DNA from: a virus
Strand: one strand, 5' to 3'
DNA: 64,000 bases
IMG/VR virus record: IMGVR_UViG_3300025009_000009
Coordinates: 21,260 to 85,259 of that record
The notes under the pieces are model-generated. The model made no database searches, was not told the origin of the DNA, and saw only the letters and a list, made by a program, of their open reading frames with translations. The translations under genes and the position numbers were made by a program. Shown piece after piece: positions 51,600-59,946 of the stretch (position 1 is the stretch's first letter; the number at the start of each line of letters is the position of its first letter).

Positions 51600-52316
51600 A
51601 TGGGACAATATCATATTATTTATAACATAGATAAAAAAGAATTCATAGATGCGCGTAGCTTTGATAGTGGTTTAAAATTGTTTGAGTATCCGTTTTATGG
51701 TGTTATGATGTTTGCTTTTAATTTGTTGTTAAGCAATTCTAACGGTCGTGGTGGTGGTGACTTATACGTAAAGCATGATTATGATAAAAAAACATATAAG
51801 AGAATAGAAACAGAAGAAACAAAGTTAAAAGAAGCTATTTTATCTCAAGTGTCCAGTAGATGGTCTGGTGATAGAATAGTTGTACAAGGTGATTATGTTA
51901 ACGAAAACGATAAAGCTTATATAAATGATGTTGATATAGAAAACAATTATACCAATATTTCTAAATTAGTTTTAAATGTTCTAACGTTAGATGATTATTT
52001 ACGTGAAAAAATACCAAGTGGTTATTCATGGAAATATTTAGCTAACAAAAAGGATAACAAATATAATAACGCTTTAGAATTAATAAAAGATACTAAAGGT
52101 AGAATGTTTAGGATTAAGTTTATTAAAAAAAGTGGTGAAATAAGAGAGTTAACTGTTAGAAATGGAGTTACTAAACATATTAAAGGTGTTGAAAGAAAGA
52201 AAAATGATAACAATTTAGTGTTATATGATATGAATAATAAAAGTTACAAGACTATTATTAAAGATAATATTGTTAGTATAAAATTTAATGGTGTTATTTA
52301 TAATTTCGATAGATAA
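51600..52316 (+). CDS. Conserved hypothetical MGQYH-type protein
   Basis: 238 residues from ATG 51600; GAGGTG is upstream. The opening MGQYHIIYNIDKKEFIDARSFDSGLKLFEY with later LLSNSNGRGGGDL and RWSGDRIVVQGDYV is one I recognise in uncharacterised phage and bacterial proteins with the same start. The function of that group is not known. The C-terminal part is Lys/Asn-rich. It precedes repeat gene 2. Confidence 0.65.
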   Translation: MGQYHIIYNIDKKEFIDARSFDSGLKLFEYPFYGVMMFAFNLLLSNSNGRGGGDLYVKHDYDKKTYKRIETEETKLKEAILSQVSSRWSGDRIVVQGDYVNENDKAYINDVDIENNYTNISKLVLNVLTLDDYLREKIPSGYSWKYLANKKDNKYNNALELIKDTKGRMFRIKFIKKSGEIRELTVRNGVTKHIKGVERKKNDNNLVLYDMNNKSYKTIIKDNIVSIKFNGVIYNFDR

Positions 52317-52368
52317 TAATATAGTATTATCAAATGTACATTCTTGAACGAAGTAAAGGAAAGTTAAA

Positions 52369-52908
52369 ATGACACAATATGAAAACGACTTAGCTTGGAT
52401 TAAAGACAATGGTTGTAATTTACGTTATATTTACAATCAGACCGATGAGATTTGTTTAGCTGTTGTTAAACAAAACGGTAGAGCTTTGGAATATGTTAAA
52501 CATCAGACAGAAGAAATATGTTTAGCTGCTGTTAAAGAGAATGGTATGGCTTTACAATTTGTTAAACATCAAACAGAAGAAATATGTTTAGCTGCTGTTA
52601 AGCAAAATGGTTATGCTTTACTATATGTTAAGCATCAAACTGATGAATTATGTTTAGCTGCTGTCAATCAAAATGGTTATGCTTTGAAATATGTTGAATA
52701 TCAAACACCAGAATTATGCTTAGTTGCTGTTACTAATTATGGTAATGCTTTGAAATATGTTAAGCATCAAACTGACGAATTATGCTTAGTTGCGATTAAA
52801 AAATATGAATGGTGTTTGTGTTATGTTAAACCAGAGATTAAAACTAAAGATTTTTTATTACGATGTTTAGAAATTAATATAGCTTGTATAAAATATATGG
52901 AGATATAG
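52369..52908 (+). CDS. DUF4116-like repeat protein 2 (7 units)
   Basis: 179 residues: cap MTQYENDL, seven 22-residue units, cap RCLEINIACIKYMEI. The first unit (AWIKDNGCNLRYIYNQTDEICL) differs from the others and is shared with protein 3. The first 227 bases match gene 3 (53808) with a single difference seen, giving Met/Thr in unit 3. AAAGGA lies upstream, and the stop is followed at once by the next ATG. Confidence 0.8.
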   Translation: MTQYENDLAWIKDNGCNLRYIYNQTDEICLAVVKQNGRALEYVKHQTEEICLAAVKENGMALQFVKHQTEEICLAAVKQNGYALLYVKHQTDELCLAAVNQNGYALKYVEYQTPELCLVAVTNYGNALKYVKHQTDELCLVAIKKYEWCLCYVKPEIKTKDFLLRCLEINIACIKYMEI

Positions 52909-52910
52909 AA

Positions 52911-53195
52911 ATGAATAATATAATAGATTTTCCTAAAATAAAACAATTACAAGAGGAACTAAATAAATTACTAGAAAGCAATCCAGAAAGAAGGGAATAT
53001 CAAGAGTGGTTAAATAAACAACTAGATAAATATGGTGATGGTTCTACTCCAGAAAGTAGACATAATAGAATGTTATTTTTTAATGAATTACTAAAGGATA
53101 AAATAAGATCTTTAAACAAAGCTTTGTTAGATTGTAAAGTAGATTTAGAAAAGATTAAGACTAAAATAAAGGATATAGAAAATGATAGTAAATAA
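52911..53195 (+). CDS. Hypothetical coiled-coil protein (94 aa)
   Basis: Start at ATG 52911, 3 bases after the repeat gene's stop, with GGAG upstream within that gene's end. The protein is helical and charged (IDFPKIKQLQEELNKLLE), with a long Leu/Lys/Asp coiled-coil at the end. It forms a two-gene cassette with repeat gene 2. Function unknown. Confidence 0.55.
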   Translation: MNNIIDFPKIKQLQEELNKLLESNPERREYQEWLNKQLDKYGDGSTPESRHNRMLFFNELLKDKIRSLNKALLDCKVDLEKIKTKIKDIENDSK

Positions 53196-53448
53196 AAGGT
53201 ATCACAGTCCTTTGTTATATAAAGTAAATAAACGAAACAACTATCAAGTCTGGTGTGCTATAGTTGAAGATAATATATTAAAGATTATGTCATACGAACA
53301 ATCGTATAATAGATTTAATAAACGTAACTATATAAAAGAATATGATAACAAAGAAACTGCTATTAATGATTTGAATAAACGTTATGAAGAAAAAAGAAAG
53401 AAAGGATTCAGAAATTGGAACGAAATAAACAAAGATATATCAACTTAG
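53182..53448 (+). CDS. Hypothetical basic protein (88 aa)
   Basis: 88 residues, strongly basic with many Tyr/Arg/Asn (YHSPLLYKVNKRNNYQVWC). It overlaps the previous gene by 14 bases and the next by 34. Basic charge suggests nucleic-acid binding; otherwise no motif. Confidence 0.5.
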   Translation: MIVNKRYHSPLLYKVNKRNNYQVWCAIVEDNILKIMSYEQSYNRFNKRNYIKEYDNKETAINDLNKRYEEKRKKGFRNWNEINKDIST

Positions 53449-53687
53449 GTTGGTTTATATTACAAAGTAAATATTGTTATTACTTAGAAGTTAAGTTTAA
53501 ACATTTAAATGATACAGAATATGATAAAATAGAGGATGAATATAAACAGTTAGCTAAAGATCTAGGGTTACCAATAAGTGCTTGTGATATGGTCGGTTTT
53601 GATTTAAATAGGGCAAGTTGTAGATTGGTTAAAGATAAACTAGAGCAAACAAAGAGTGTTGACTTTGGTTTATTAAATGAAGTATAA
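53415..53687 (+). CDS. Hypothetical protein (90 aa), TTG start
   Basis: 90 residues from a TTG at 53415 with AAAGGA 8 bases upstream. Contains a helical segment (DTEYDKIEDEYKQLAKDLGLPISACD) and a short Arg/Lys part. It overlaps the preceding gene in another frame. No motif recognised. Confidence 0.45.
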   Translation: MERNKQRYINLGWFILQSKYCYYLEVKFKHLNDTEYDKIEDEYKQLAKDLGLPISACDMVGFDLNRASCRLVKDKLEQTKSVDFGLLNEV

Positions 53688-53698
53688 TTACTAAATAT

Positions 53699-53716
53699 CA
53701 CTTCTTGAACGAAGTG
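53699..53716 (+). repeat. Inverted repeat CACTTCTTGAACGAAGTG
   Basis: Perfect 6-base-pair stem with a 6-base loop, 20 bases before the tiny gene at 53736. It is the exact reverse complement of 44603-44620 and belongs with the intergenic hairpin family. Confidence 0.7.
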
Positions 53717-53735
53717 AAAGATAATTAGGTATAGT

Positions 53736-53792
53736 ATGATTTGGATTATATTTATTTGTTCAATATTATTTTTTATGTGGTTAATAGGATAA
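53736..53792 (+). CDS. Tiny membrane peptide (18 aa)
   Basis: ATG at 53736, TAA 53792; TTAGG lies upstream. A single hydrophobic helix (IWIIFICSILFFMWLIG). Very short, so it may be chance, but position after a hairpin element matches other small genes. Confidence 0.35.
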   Translation: MIWIIFICSILFFMWLIG

Positions 53793-53807
53793 AAAAATGA
53801 GGCGTAT

Positions 53808-54347
53808 ATGACACAATATGAAAACGACTTAGCTTGGATTAAAGACAATGGTTGTAATTTACGTTATATTTACAATCAGACCGATGAGATTTGTTTAGCT
53901 GTTGTTAAACAAAACGGTAGAGCTTTGGAATATGTTAAACATCAGACAGAAGAAATATGTTTAGCTGCTGTTAAAGAGAATGGTACGGCTTTACAATTTG
54001 TTAAACATCAAACAGAAGAAATATGTTTAGCTGCGGTTATAGAGAATGGTTATGCTATATGTTGGGTTAAACATCAAACAGAAGAATTGTGTTTAATTGC
54101 TGTTAAAAAATATAGTGATGTTTTGCGTTTTGTTAAACATCAAACAGAAGAAATTTGTTTAGCTGCTGTTAAACAAGACGGTTATGCTTTGGAATATGTT
54201 AAACATCAAACTGATGAAATATGTTTAGCTGCTGTTAATCAATATGGTAATGCTTTGAAATATGTTAAACCAGAGATTAAAACGGAAGAATTTTTATTAC
54301 GATGTTTAGAAACTAATATAGCTTGTATAAAATATATGGAGATATAG
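53808..54347 (+). CDS. DUF4116-like repeat protein 3 (7 units)
   Basis: 179 residues, same caps as proteins 1, 2 and 4. Units 1-3 come from the same DNA block as gene 2; unit 4 (AAVIENGYAICWVKHQTEELCL) resembles unit 8 of protein 1; the last 217 bases match the end of gene 4 exactly. It is thus a mosaic of modules. The stop precedes the nuclease gene ATG by 3 bases. Confidence 0.8.
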   Translation: MTQYENDLAWIKDNGCNLRYIYNQTDEICLAVVKQNGRALEYVKHQTEEICLAAVKENGTALQFVKHQTEEICLAAVIENGYAICWVKHQTEELCLIAVKKYSDVLRFVKHQTEEICLAAVKQDGYALEYVKHQTDEICLAAVNQYGNALKYVKPEIKTEEFLLRCLETNIACIKYMEI

Positions 54348-54349
54348 AA

Positions 54350-55399
54350 ATGAAGATATCTTGGAGTAGAATAGAGAAGTATTTAACTTGTCCTAAATAC
54401 TATTATTACTATTACATTTGTGGTTATAGAGACACAACAATTAGTTCAGCTTTATTCTTTGGTACTAGTTTGGGTACAACTTGGCAACAAATACTTTTAA
54501 CTAAAAAAGAACAGCTAACAGAAGAAGAAAAAAAGATAATCAACATTAATCCGTATATCTTTTTTGATAATTTATATAAAACAGTTAAGATAAATGATAA
54601 CATTTACGATTTAGAAGATTGTATGTATGCTCGGTATTTTAAAAGTGATTTTGATAGTGATATACTAAATACTGAGGATAATGAACGAATAACAACATAT
54701 AAACAAAAGAATAACATAGAAGAAAGTTTATCTTTTGATATATTGTATCCTAAATATGAAACTTATTCAACTAATGAAAAAGAAACAAAGTTTATTAACT
54801 TCCTATTTTGGGTGTCAACAAGACGTAAAGCTTATATGTTAATCGATATTTATATAAAAGAAGTATTACCTTTGGTTCATAAAGTACATAGAATTGAAGG
54901 TAAAATATCTATAGAAAATACTAATGGTGATGTTCTTGAAGGATTTCTAGACGTTGATGCAGACTTTGAATATCCTAAAGATAATGTACAAAGAGTAATA
55001 TTAGACCATAAAACTAGTAGTGTTAAATATAGTTCTAATGCTATTTTAACAAAGCAACAGCTTGCTTTATATAGCTATTCTGAAGGAATTGAGACACAAG
55101 GGTATATAATTGGATTAAAAAAGATAAAGAAACCTAAAATTGGTACAAATAAAGGTAAATTACAAGCAGAAATACAAATATTAGTTGATAAAATATCAGA
55201 AGAAAGACAAGAAGAAGTTATAAAAGAAGCAGATTCTGTCTTACAAAAGATAAAGAAACAAGAGTTTGAAAAGGATTATAGTAAAGGTTGTTTAGTATTT
55301 GGTAAATCTTGTTGTTATAAACCTTTATGTCATAAAGGATGTAATCCTGATTATTTGTATATAAAAAAAGGTGAGAATATAAGCAAAAAATGGGAGTAA
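54350..55399 (+). CDS. RecB/Cas4-like PD-(D/E)xK nuclease with Cys cluster
   Basis: 349 residues from ATG 54350 with GGAG upstream. The start SWSRIEKYLTCPKYYYYYY (Cys14) is a typical RecB/Cas4 opening. EGFLDVDADF (about 197-206), VILDHKTSS (about 216-224) and QQLALYSY (about 236-243) give the Asp, Asp-x-Lys and Gln motifs. The tail GCLVFGKSCCYKPLCHKGC (about 313-331) with Cys14 probably binds a 4Fe-4S cluster. Likely a 5'-3' or ssDNA exonuclease for recombination, alongside the Rad52-type protein at 58836. It follows repeat gene 3. Confidence 0.8.
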   Translation: MKISWSRIEKYLTCPKYYYYYYICGYRDTTISSALFFGTSLGTTWQQILLTKKEQLTEEEKKIININPYIFFDNLYKTVKINDNIYDLEDCMYARYFKSDFDSDILNTEDNERITTYKQKNNIEESLSFDILYPKYETYSTNEKETKFINFLFWVSTRRKAYMLIDIYIKEVLPLVHKVHRIEGKISIENTNGDVLEGFLDVDADFEYPKDNVQRVILDHKTSSVKYSSNAILTKQQLALYSYSEGIETQGYIIGLKKIKKPKIGTNKGKLQAEIQILVDKISEERQEEVIKEADSVLQKIKKQEFEKDYSKGCLVFGKSCCYKPLCHKGCNPDYLYIKKGENISKKWE

Positions 55400-55481
55400 T
55401 TACCGAATGTAAATGGTGTATTATTACCGAATGTAATGAATTATCGTGAATGATTAGAATTAAATATGGTGAGGTATATGT

Positions 55482-56417
55482 ATGACACAATATGAAAAAG
55501 ATTTAGCTGCTGTTAAAGAAAATGGTAGAGCTTTGAAATATATTGAACATCAAACACCAGAATTATGTTTAACTGCTGTTAATCAAAATGGTTATGCTTT
55601 GAAATATGTTGAATATCAAACAGAAGAAATATGTTTAGCCGCTGTTAAGGAAAATAGTTATGCTTTGAAATATGTTAAACATCAGACTCCAGAACTTTGT
55701 ATGATTGCTGTTAAAGAAGACGGTCTTACTTTATGTTTTGTTAAACAACAAACAGAAGAAATATGTTTAGCTGCTGTTAAACAGAATGGTTATGCTTTGG
55801 ACTATGTTAAACATCAGACAGAAGAAATATACTTAGCCGCTGTTAAGCAAAATGGTTATGCTTTACAATTGGTTAAACAACAAACTGATGAAATATGTTT
55901 AGCTGCTGTTAATCAATATGGTTATGCTTTACAATTGGTTAAACAACAAACTGATGAAATATGTTTAGCTGCTGTTAAACAAAATGGTTATGCTTTGAAA
56001 TATGTTAAACATCAGACTCCAGAACTTTGTATGATTGCTGTTAAAGAAGACGGTCTTACTTTATGTTTTGTTAAACAACAAACAGAAGAAATATATTTAG
56101 CTGCTGTTAAAGAGAATGGTATGGCTTTACAATTTGTTAAACATCAAACAGAAGAAATATGTTTAGCTGCTGTTAAACAAGACGGTTATGCTTTGAAATA
56201 TGTTAAACATCAAACAGAAGAAATTTGTTTAGCTGCTGTTAAACAAGACGGTTATGCTTTGGAATATGTTAAACATCAAACTGATGAAATATGTTTAGCT
56301 GCTGTTAATCAATATGGTAATGCTTTGAAATATGTTAAACCAGAGATTAAAACGGAAGAATTTTTATTACGATGTTTAGAAACTAATATAGCTTGTATAA
56401 AATATATGGAGATATAG
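55482..56417 (+). CDS. DUF4116-like repeat protein 4 (13 units)
   Basis: 311 residues, the longest copy: cap MTQYEKDL, thirteen 22-residue units, cap RCLETNIACIKYMEI. A block of two units (KQNGYALxYVKHQTPELCM then KEDGLTLCFVKQQTEE) occurs twice within the gene. Its last four units repeat modules seen in proteins 1 and 3. The gene begins with GAGG and a partial intergenic repeat (55398-55470). Unit-number changes between copies fit unequal recombination. Confidence 0.8.
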   Translation: MTQYEKDLAAVKENGRALKYIEHQTPELCLTAVNQNGYALKYVEYQTEEICLAAVKENSYALKYVKHQTPELCMIAVKEDGLTLCFVKQQTEEICLAAVKQNGYALDYVKHQTEEIYLAAVKQNGYALQLVKQQTDEICLAAVNQYGYALQLVKQQTDEICLAAVKQNGYALKYVKHQTPELCMIAVKEDGLTLCFVKQQTEEIYLAAVKENGMALQFVKHQTEEICLAAVKQDGYALKYVKHQTEEICLAAVKQDGYALEYVKHQTDEICLAAVNQYGNALKYVKPEIKTEEFLLRCLETNIACIKYMEI

Positions 56418-56418
56418 T

Positions 56419-56736
56419 ATGCGTTATATTATAGTTTTTATTATATTTATAATACTAATATCATTAGATACATCACAATCTAATTTAAAAAATCAATCTT
56501 GTTATCTAGGTTATGTTGTTAAACTAGAAAAACAAGAAAAGAAGTATATACTAAATATAAAACTTAATAACGAAATCCAAGTATTAACCATTAATGAAAA
56601 TAGTGATGTAAAATTCATTGATTTATTACAAAATGTTACAGGTAAAAATGTTTTAATTGGTATAAAATATATGTATACTAATAATGAATATAGTGATAAA
56701 CTTGAAAATGTTAAAATAATAAGGAGCAAGATATGA
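56419..56736 (+). CDS. Membrane-anchored or secreted hypothetical protein
   Basis: 105 residues. The start YIIVFIIFIILISLDTS is a membrane helix or signal peptide; the remainder is Lys/Asn-rich with a beta pattern (KYILNIKLNNEIQVLTI). Begins 2 bases after repeat gene 4, so they are one cassette, and overlaps the next gene. Confidence 0.55.
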   Translation: MRYIIVFIIFIILISLDTSQSNLKNQSCYLGYVVKLEKQEKKYILNIKLNNEIQVLTINENSDVKFIDLLQNVTGKNVLIGIKYMYTNNEYSDKLENVKIIRSKI

Positions 56737-57299
56737 GAAACTTTCCATTAGAAAAGGATAAAATAGATAAAAACCAAATATGGACTATTAGTTCAAATGG
56801 AACACCAATGTATGTTTGTATTGGTAATGTTGATTCGTTTAATCTTTTATATAACTTACCTCAAAATCTTTTAGATGAACTACTAGAATATGGTTGGTGT
56901 AATCAATATAATAGATTTCATTTTGAAACGTATAACTTTAAATTAAATGATACAATAAAAGATACTAATACAAATACCCAATATGAAATATCCGATGTTA
57001 CTATGAACATATGTAATAATATATTTGTTGCTAAATTATGGGATATAGACAATTTTAAGAGTATAGAAATGTCTTTAGGTGATTTAGAATATAATATAAG
57101 TAGTCAAGAATATGAAATTATAGAAAAGGAAGAAGATTTAGTATCTAAAGAAATTGATGATTTTTTTTCTGGTGTTGATGAAAAAAAGGAATTACCTTGT
57201 TCTATATATAATAAAGATTGTGAGATAGTAACTTCATATATGCCTGTATCTGGTAAATCCTTTAAAATGTGTAGAACCCATAAGAAGGAGGTATTTTAA
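56733..57299 (+). CDS. Hypothetical protein with C-terminal zinc-like motif
   Basis: 188 residues, acidic, mixed alpha/beta. The C-terminus CSIYNKDCEIVTSY...CRTHKKE (about 156-185) has Cys and His spaced as a zinc knuckle. Overlaps both neighbours. No family recognised. Confidence 0.5.
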   Translation: MRNFPLEKDKIDKNQIWTISSNGTPMYVCIGNVDSFNLLYNLPQNLLDELLEYGWCNQYNRFHFETYNFKLNDTIKDTNTNTQYEISDVTMNICNNIFVAKLWDIDNFKSIEMSLGDLEYNISSQEYEIIEKEEDLVSKEIDDFFSGVDEKKELPCSIYNKDCEIVTSYMPVSGKSFKMCRTHKKEVF

Positions 57300-57622
57300 T
57301 GGAAAAATTTAAAATTGGTGATAAATTTAAATATAGAGATGATATATATTTCCAAATTATAAACATAGGTGTGTATGATAATGGTGATCCTAGATATAAA
57401 CTTGAATGTTATGAACGTCAGTTAATATCGATAGACCATTGTGGTGATGAATGTTTATTGGTGTGTAAAAAAATTGTTAACTTTCCTTGGGAAAATGAGA
57501 CTTGTAAAGAAATTAAAAATGAATGTGAACATCTTTGGTTTGAAACTATATCACCATTTTCGGGTATAAAATGGAAAGATTGTAGTAAATGTGGTATGAA
57601 GTGGGAAGATTATCAAAAATAA
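57299..57622 (+). CDS. Small zinc-ribbon-tailed protein
   Basis: 107 residues. An N-terminal beta domain (KIGDKFKYRDDIYFQIINIG) is followed by NFPWENETCKEIKNECEHLW and CSKCGMKW (about 60-103), a Cys4-type ribbon. NFPWE echoes the end of the protein at 43387. GGAGG lies upstream. Confidence 0.55.
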   Translation: MEKFKIGDKFKYRDDIYFQIINIGVYDNGDPRYKLECYERQLISIDHCGDECLLVCKKIVNFPWENETCKEIKNECEHLWFETISPFSGIKWKDCSKCGMKWEDYQK

Positions 57623-57638
57623 TATATGAGGGTATAAT

Positions 57639-57974
57639 ATGTATTTCTTAAAATTAGTAATGTCTTTTCTTTCATTTATTATATTATGTGTTATAATTAC
57701 GAGTGTTTATATTTATCTTGAAGAAAGTAAAAAAACTAATTTATGTAAAATACTTGAAAAAGAATTTAATATAATATACAATGTATATGAATATAATAAT
57801 ATGTTTTGTAAACAAACAATATGTATAAGTCCATATCTTTATAGAAAAGATTATTTTAATAATTTACAAGAGATAACTTTATCAGATACAACATTAGAAT
57901 GTACCAAAAATATTTATGAAAAATTAAGAATTCAAAAAGAATATGAAAGTTATAAAATGGAGGTAAAACAATGA
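57639..57974 (+). CDS. Membrane-anchored hypothetical protein
   Basis: 111 residues. The first about 27 residues form a membrane helix (LSFIILCVIITSVYIYL); the rest is Lys/Tyr/Asn-rich with Cys pairs (MFCKQTICISPYLY). Probably periplasm- or cytoplasm-facing anchor protein. GAGGGTATAAT precedes the ATG. Confidence 0.55.
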   Translation: MYFLKLVMSFLSFIILCVIITSVYIYLEESKKTNLCKILEKEFNIIYNVYEYNNMFCKQTICISPYLYRKDYFNNLQEITLSDTTLECTKNIYEKLRIQKEYESYKMEVKQ

Positions 57975-58408
57975 AAATTTTCGAACTAGCTAAAGAATTA
58001 GGTTTAAAAGGTCATGAGTTACTTAACTTGATCAAAGAAAACGACTATGGTTATACAGCAATTACACAGACTTTAGATGTTGATGATGAAAATAAGTTTA
58101 GAAATGAATTTAAAGATGTTAAAAAAGAAGTAACAATTGAAGAAATAAAAGAAGAAGTAGATCCTGAGATAAAAGAACATGATAAAATTGAGATGGTTGG
58201 TATTTATTATGATTATAAAAGAAAGAAATATATACCAATAACAATGATTATATTACCAGAACAGTTTGAAACATTAAACGTTGTTAAAAATGGAGAATAT
58301 AATACCATTTACAATGCTAAAAGTAAAATGGGAGAACTATCAACAAAGGCTAAGTTTTTTAATCCTAGTACATTAGAAAGACTTATAGATAAAAGGAGAT
58401 TAAAATGA
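57971..58408 (+). CDS. Protein with IF2-N-like N-terminal domain
   Basis: 145 residues. Residues 1-45 (KIFELAKELGLKGHELLNLIKEND then a hydrophobic helix) match the small IF2 N-terminal domain pattern, K(I/V)xELAKELxxxxKELLxxL. In bacteria this sits at the start of translation initiation factor 2; here it is alone, followed by an acidic linker and an unassigned domain. A translation- or RNA-linked function is possible. Confidence 0.55.
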   Translation: MKIFELAKELGLKGHELLNLIKENDYGYTAITQTLDVDDENKFRNEFKDVKKEVTIEEIKEEVDPEIKEHDKIEMVGIYYDYKRKKYIPITMIILPEQFETLNVVKNGEYNTIYNAKSKMGELSTKAKFFNPSTLERLIDKRRLK

Positions 58409-58740
58409 TATTATTAAAAGAAGTATTTGATAAATTACCAGAAAAGGTGAGGAAGTTAATAACTGAAGAAAATGAAAAATATTGGGTAAATAGAAAAGGT
58501 AATATAAATCCATATATTACTAATATGGGATATTATCATGAATATCTTGGTTATAATGTATATTATGAGTTTTGTAAAAATATTGAAACATTAGAAGATG
58601 TTAAATTAATAACTCAAATTGATATACCTAAATTATTAAAATTAGAAAAAGAGAATGAAGAACTATACAAATTAAAAAAAGAATATGATAATCTAAAGAA
58701 AAGTATAGAAGTTATAAAAGATCAATTTAATAAAGGATAA
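58405..58740 (+). CDS. Hypothetical protein with C-terminal coiled coil
   Basis: 111 residues. Mixed N-terminal part with Tyr/Asn/Gly (NPYITNMGYYHEYLG) then a long Lys/Glu/Leu coiled coil (about 75-108). Overlaps the IF2-N-like gene by 4 bases, a probable partner. Confidence 0.55.
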   Translation: MILLKEVFDKLPEKVRKLITEENEKYWVNRKGNINPYITNMGYYHEYLGYNVYYEFCKNIETLEDVKLITQIDIPKLLKLEKENEELYKLKKEYDNLKKSIEVIKDQFNKG

Positions 58741-58745
58741 TTGAA

Positions 58746-58826
58746 ATGATTAAGGAAATATTCACATACGTTTGGGTTAGTATATTTGTTATTTCGTTGA
58801 TAATATTAATGTTAAATCTTAACTAA
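58746..58826 (+). CDS. Tiny membrane peptide (26 aa)
   Basis: ATG at 58746, TAA 58826, AAAGGA upstream. Basic/polar start then a hydrophobic helix (VWVSIFVISLIILMLNL). The stop is 9 bases before the annealing-protein gene, consistent with a real operon member. Confidence 0.5.
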   Translation: MIKEIFTYVWVSIFVISLIILMLNLN

Positions 58827-58835
58827 GGAGTATAA

Positions 58836-59414
58836 ATGACAGAAAAAGAAATTTATGAAAAACTATCATCACCTTTTCCATCAGAAGCTTTTCAGGTAGA
58901 TTCTAGTAGAGGATTTGATTTATCTAGTTTAAAAGCTCAGTATATAGTTGAGCGTCTTAACGAAGTGCTTGGTATTGGTGGTTGGGATTTAGTTGGTGCT
59001 TATGAAAGAATTAAAGATGATATAATCTTTCAAGGTAAATTGTTCATAAGAATTGATGATAAAACTTATGAACATGATGGGGTTGGACATTGTGGACCTA
59101 AGAAAAACGTTGGTGATCAATATAAATCTGCTAAAACTGATTGTCTTAGTAAAACAGCAAGTTGGTTTGGTGTTGGTAATGAATGTTTTAAAGGTTTAGT
59201 TGATCCTAAAACGATTAAGAAAGGAAATAATGTAACAAATTACACTCAAACAACAAAACCGAGTGTAAATAATTACAAAACAGAAGAAAAAAAGGAGGAA
59301 AAACAAGAAGAAATACCAACTTTCAGCAAGAAAAAGAAACAAATGGAAGAAAAAACAGTAGAAACTGTTAAAAATGAAGAAAATACAGCAGTAAAAAGTA
59401 CAAGTAAATGGTGA
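58836..59414 (+). CDS. Rad52/Rad22-type single-strand annealing protein
   Basis: 192 residues. The core (about 1-125) with EAFQVDSSRGFDLSSLKAQYIVERLNEVLG, GGWDLVGAYER and SAKTDCLSKTASWFGVGNE follows the Rad52_Rad22 pattern; the DQYKSAKTDCLSKTASWFG segment corresponds to the DNA-binding core helix. The C-terminal about 60 residues are Lys/Glu-rich and disordered. It anneals complementary ssDNA during phage recombination or repair, and works naturally with the RecB-like nuclease at 54350. Confidence 0.8.
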   Translation: MTEKEIYEKLSSPFPSEAFQVDSSRGFDLSSLKAQYIVERLNEVLGIGGWDLVGAYERIKDDIIFQGKLFIRIDDKTYEHDGVGHCGPKKNVGDQYKSAKTDCLSKTASWFGVGNECFKGLVDPKTIKKGNNVTNYTQTTKPSVNNYKTEEKKEEKQEEIPTFSKKKKQMEEKTVETVKNEENTAVKSTSKW

Positions 59415-59420
59415 TAATAT

Positions 59421-59588
59421 ATGTTTAAACAAATCTTAATTGATGATATTTTATATTTAATTAATAGTAATGATGAATTAGTAACATATTGGGGTATTAA
59501 TGGTGTTGGTCAAATACATATAGATCGAATATTTCCAATTTTAATTATAAATTTATTAACTAAGGAGAATTTATGGCTAGATATTTAA
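59421..59588 (+). CDS. Hypothetical small protein (55 aa)
   Basis: ATG at 59421, TAA 59588; GGTGATA in front is weak. A mainly beta/hydrophobic peptide (QILIDDILYLINSNDELVTYWGI). Overlaps the start of the next gene by 16 bases. Could be real but confidence is moderate. Confidence 0.4.
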   Translation: MFKQILIDDILYLINSNDELVTYWGINGVGQIHIDRIFPILIINLLTKENLWLDI

Positions 59589-59869
59589 ATGTTGGTTCTA
59601 TTACTAGAAGAAAAGGTAAAGAAGGCGGTGAAGTGTTACAATTTGAGTTAGACAATGTATCGTTATCTGAATTTATTGATTTGATAAAGGAACACGGTAA
59701 ACGTTATTTAGGTGATATGAATAAAGAAGATATTAAAGCTGGACAAGAGTTGAAATGGGATGATCCTAAGAGAATACCAAGATTAACTTTTGGCGTCTTT
59801 GAACCAAAGACGACTAACGAAAATGTTCGTAAATTCGTAATGTTTAATATTTCGAAAAAAGTTGACTAA
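59573..59869 (+). CDS. Hypothetical protein near recombination genes
   Basis: 98 residues, beta-rich with an acidic middle: VGSITRRKGKEGGEVLQFELDN, then a helix and KFVMFNISKKV. Size and neighbours (annealing protein, primase) would suit an ssDNA-binding or replication accessory protein, but no OB-fold signature is certain. AAGGAG upstream; a terminator follows. Confidence 0.55.
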   Translation: MARYLNVGSITRRKGKEGGEVLQFELDNVSLSEFIDLIKEHGKRYLGDMNKEDIKAGQELKWDDPKRIPRLTFGVFEPKTTNENVRKFVMFNISKKVD

Positions 59870-59888
59870 ATAGGGTATCATATGTTAT

Positions 59889-59927
59889 AAATAGGGTAGT
59901 GAAGAAATATCATTACCCTATTTTTTT
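59889..59927 (+). terminator. Intrinsic terminator before the primase-helicase gene
   Basis: AAATAGGGTA pairs with TACCCTATTT (10 base pairs, 59889-59898 with 59914-59923), followed by a T-run to 59927. Confidence 0.85.
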
Positions 59928-59946
59928 GTAACCAATGAGGTTTTAA

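Noticed and set aside
48526-56417. CRISPR array because of many near-identical short repeats
   Set aside because: The repeats are 66-base units in frame inside coding sequences with no spacer structure.
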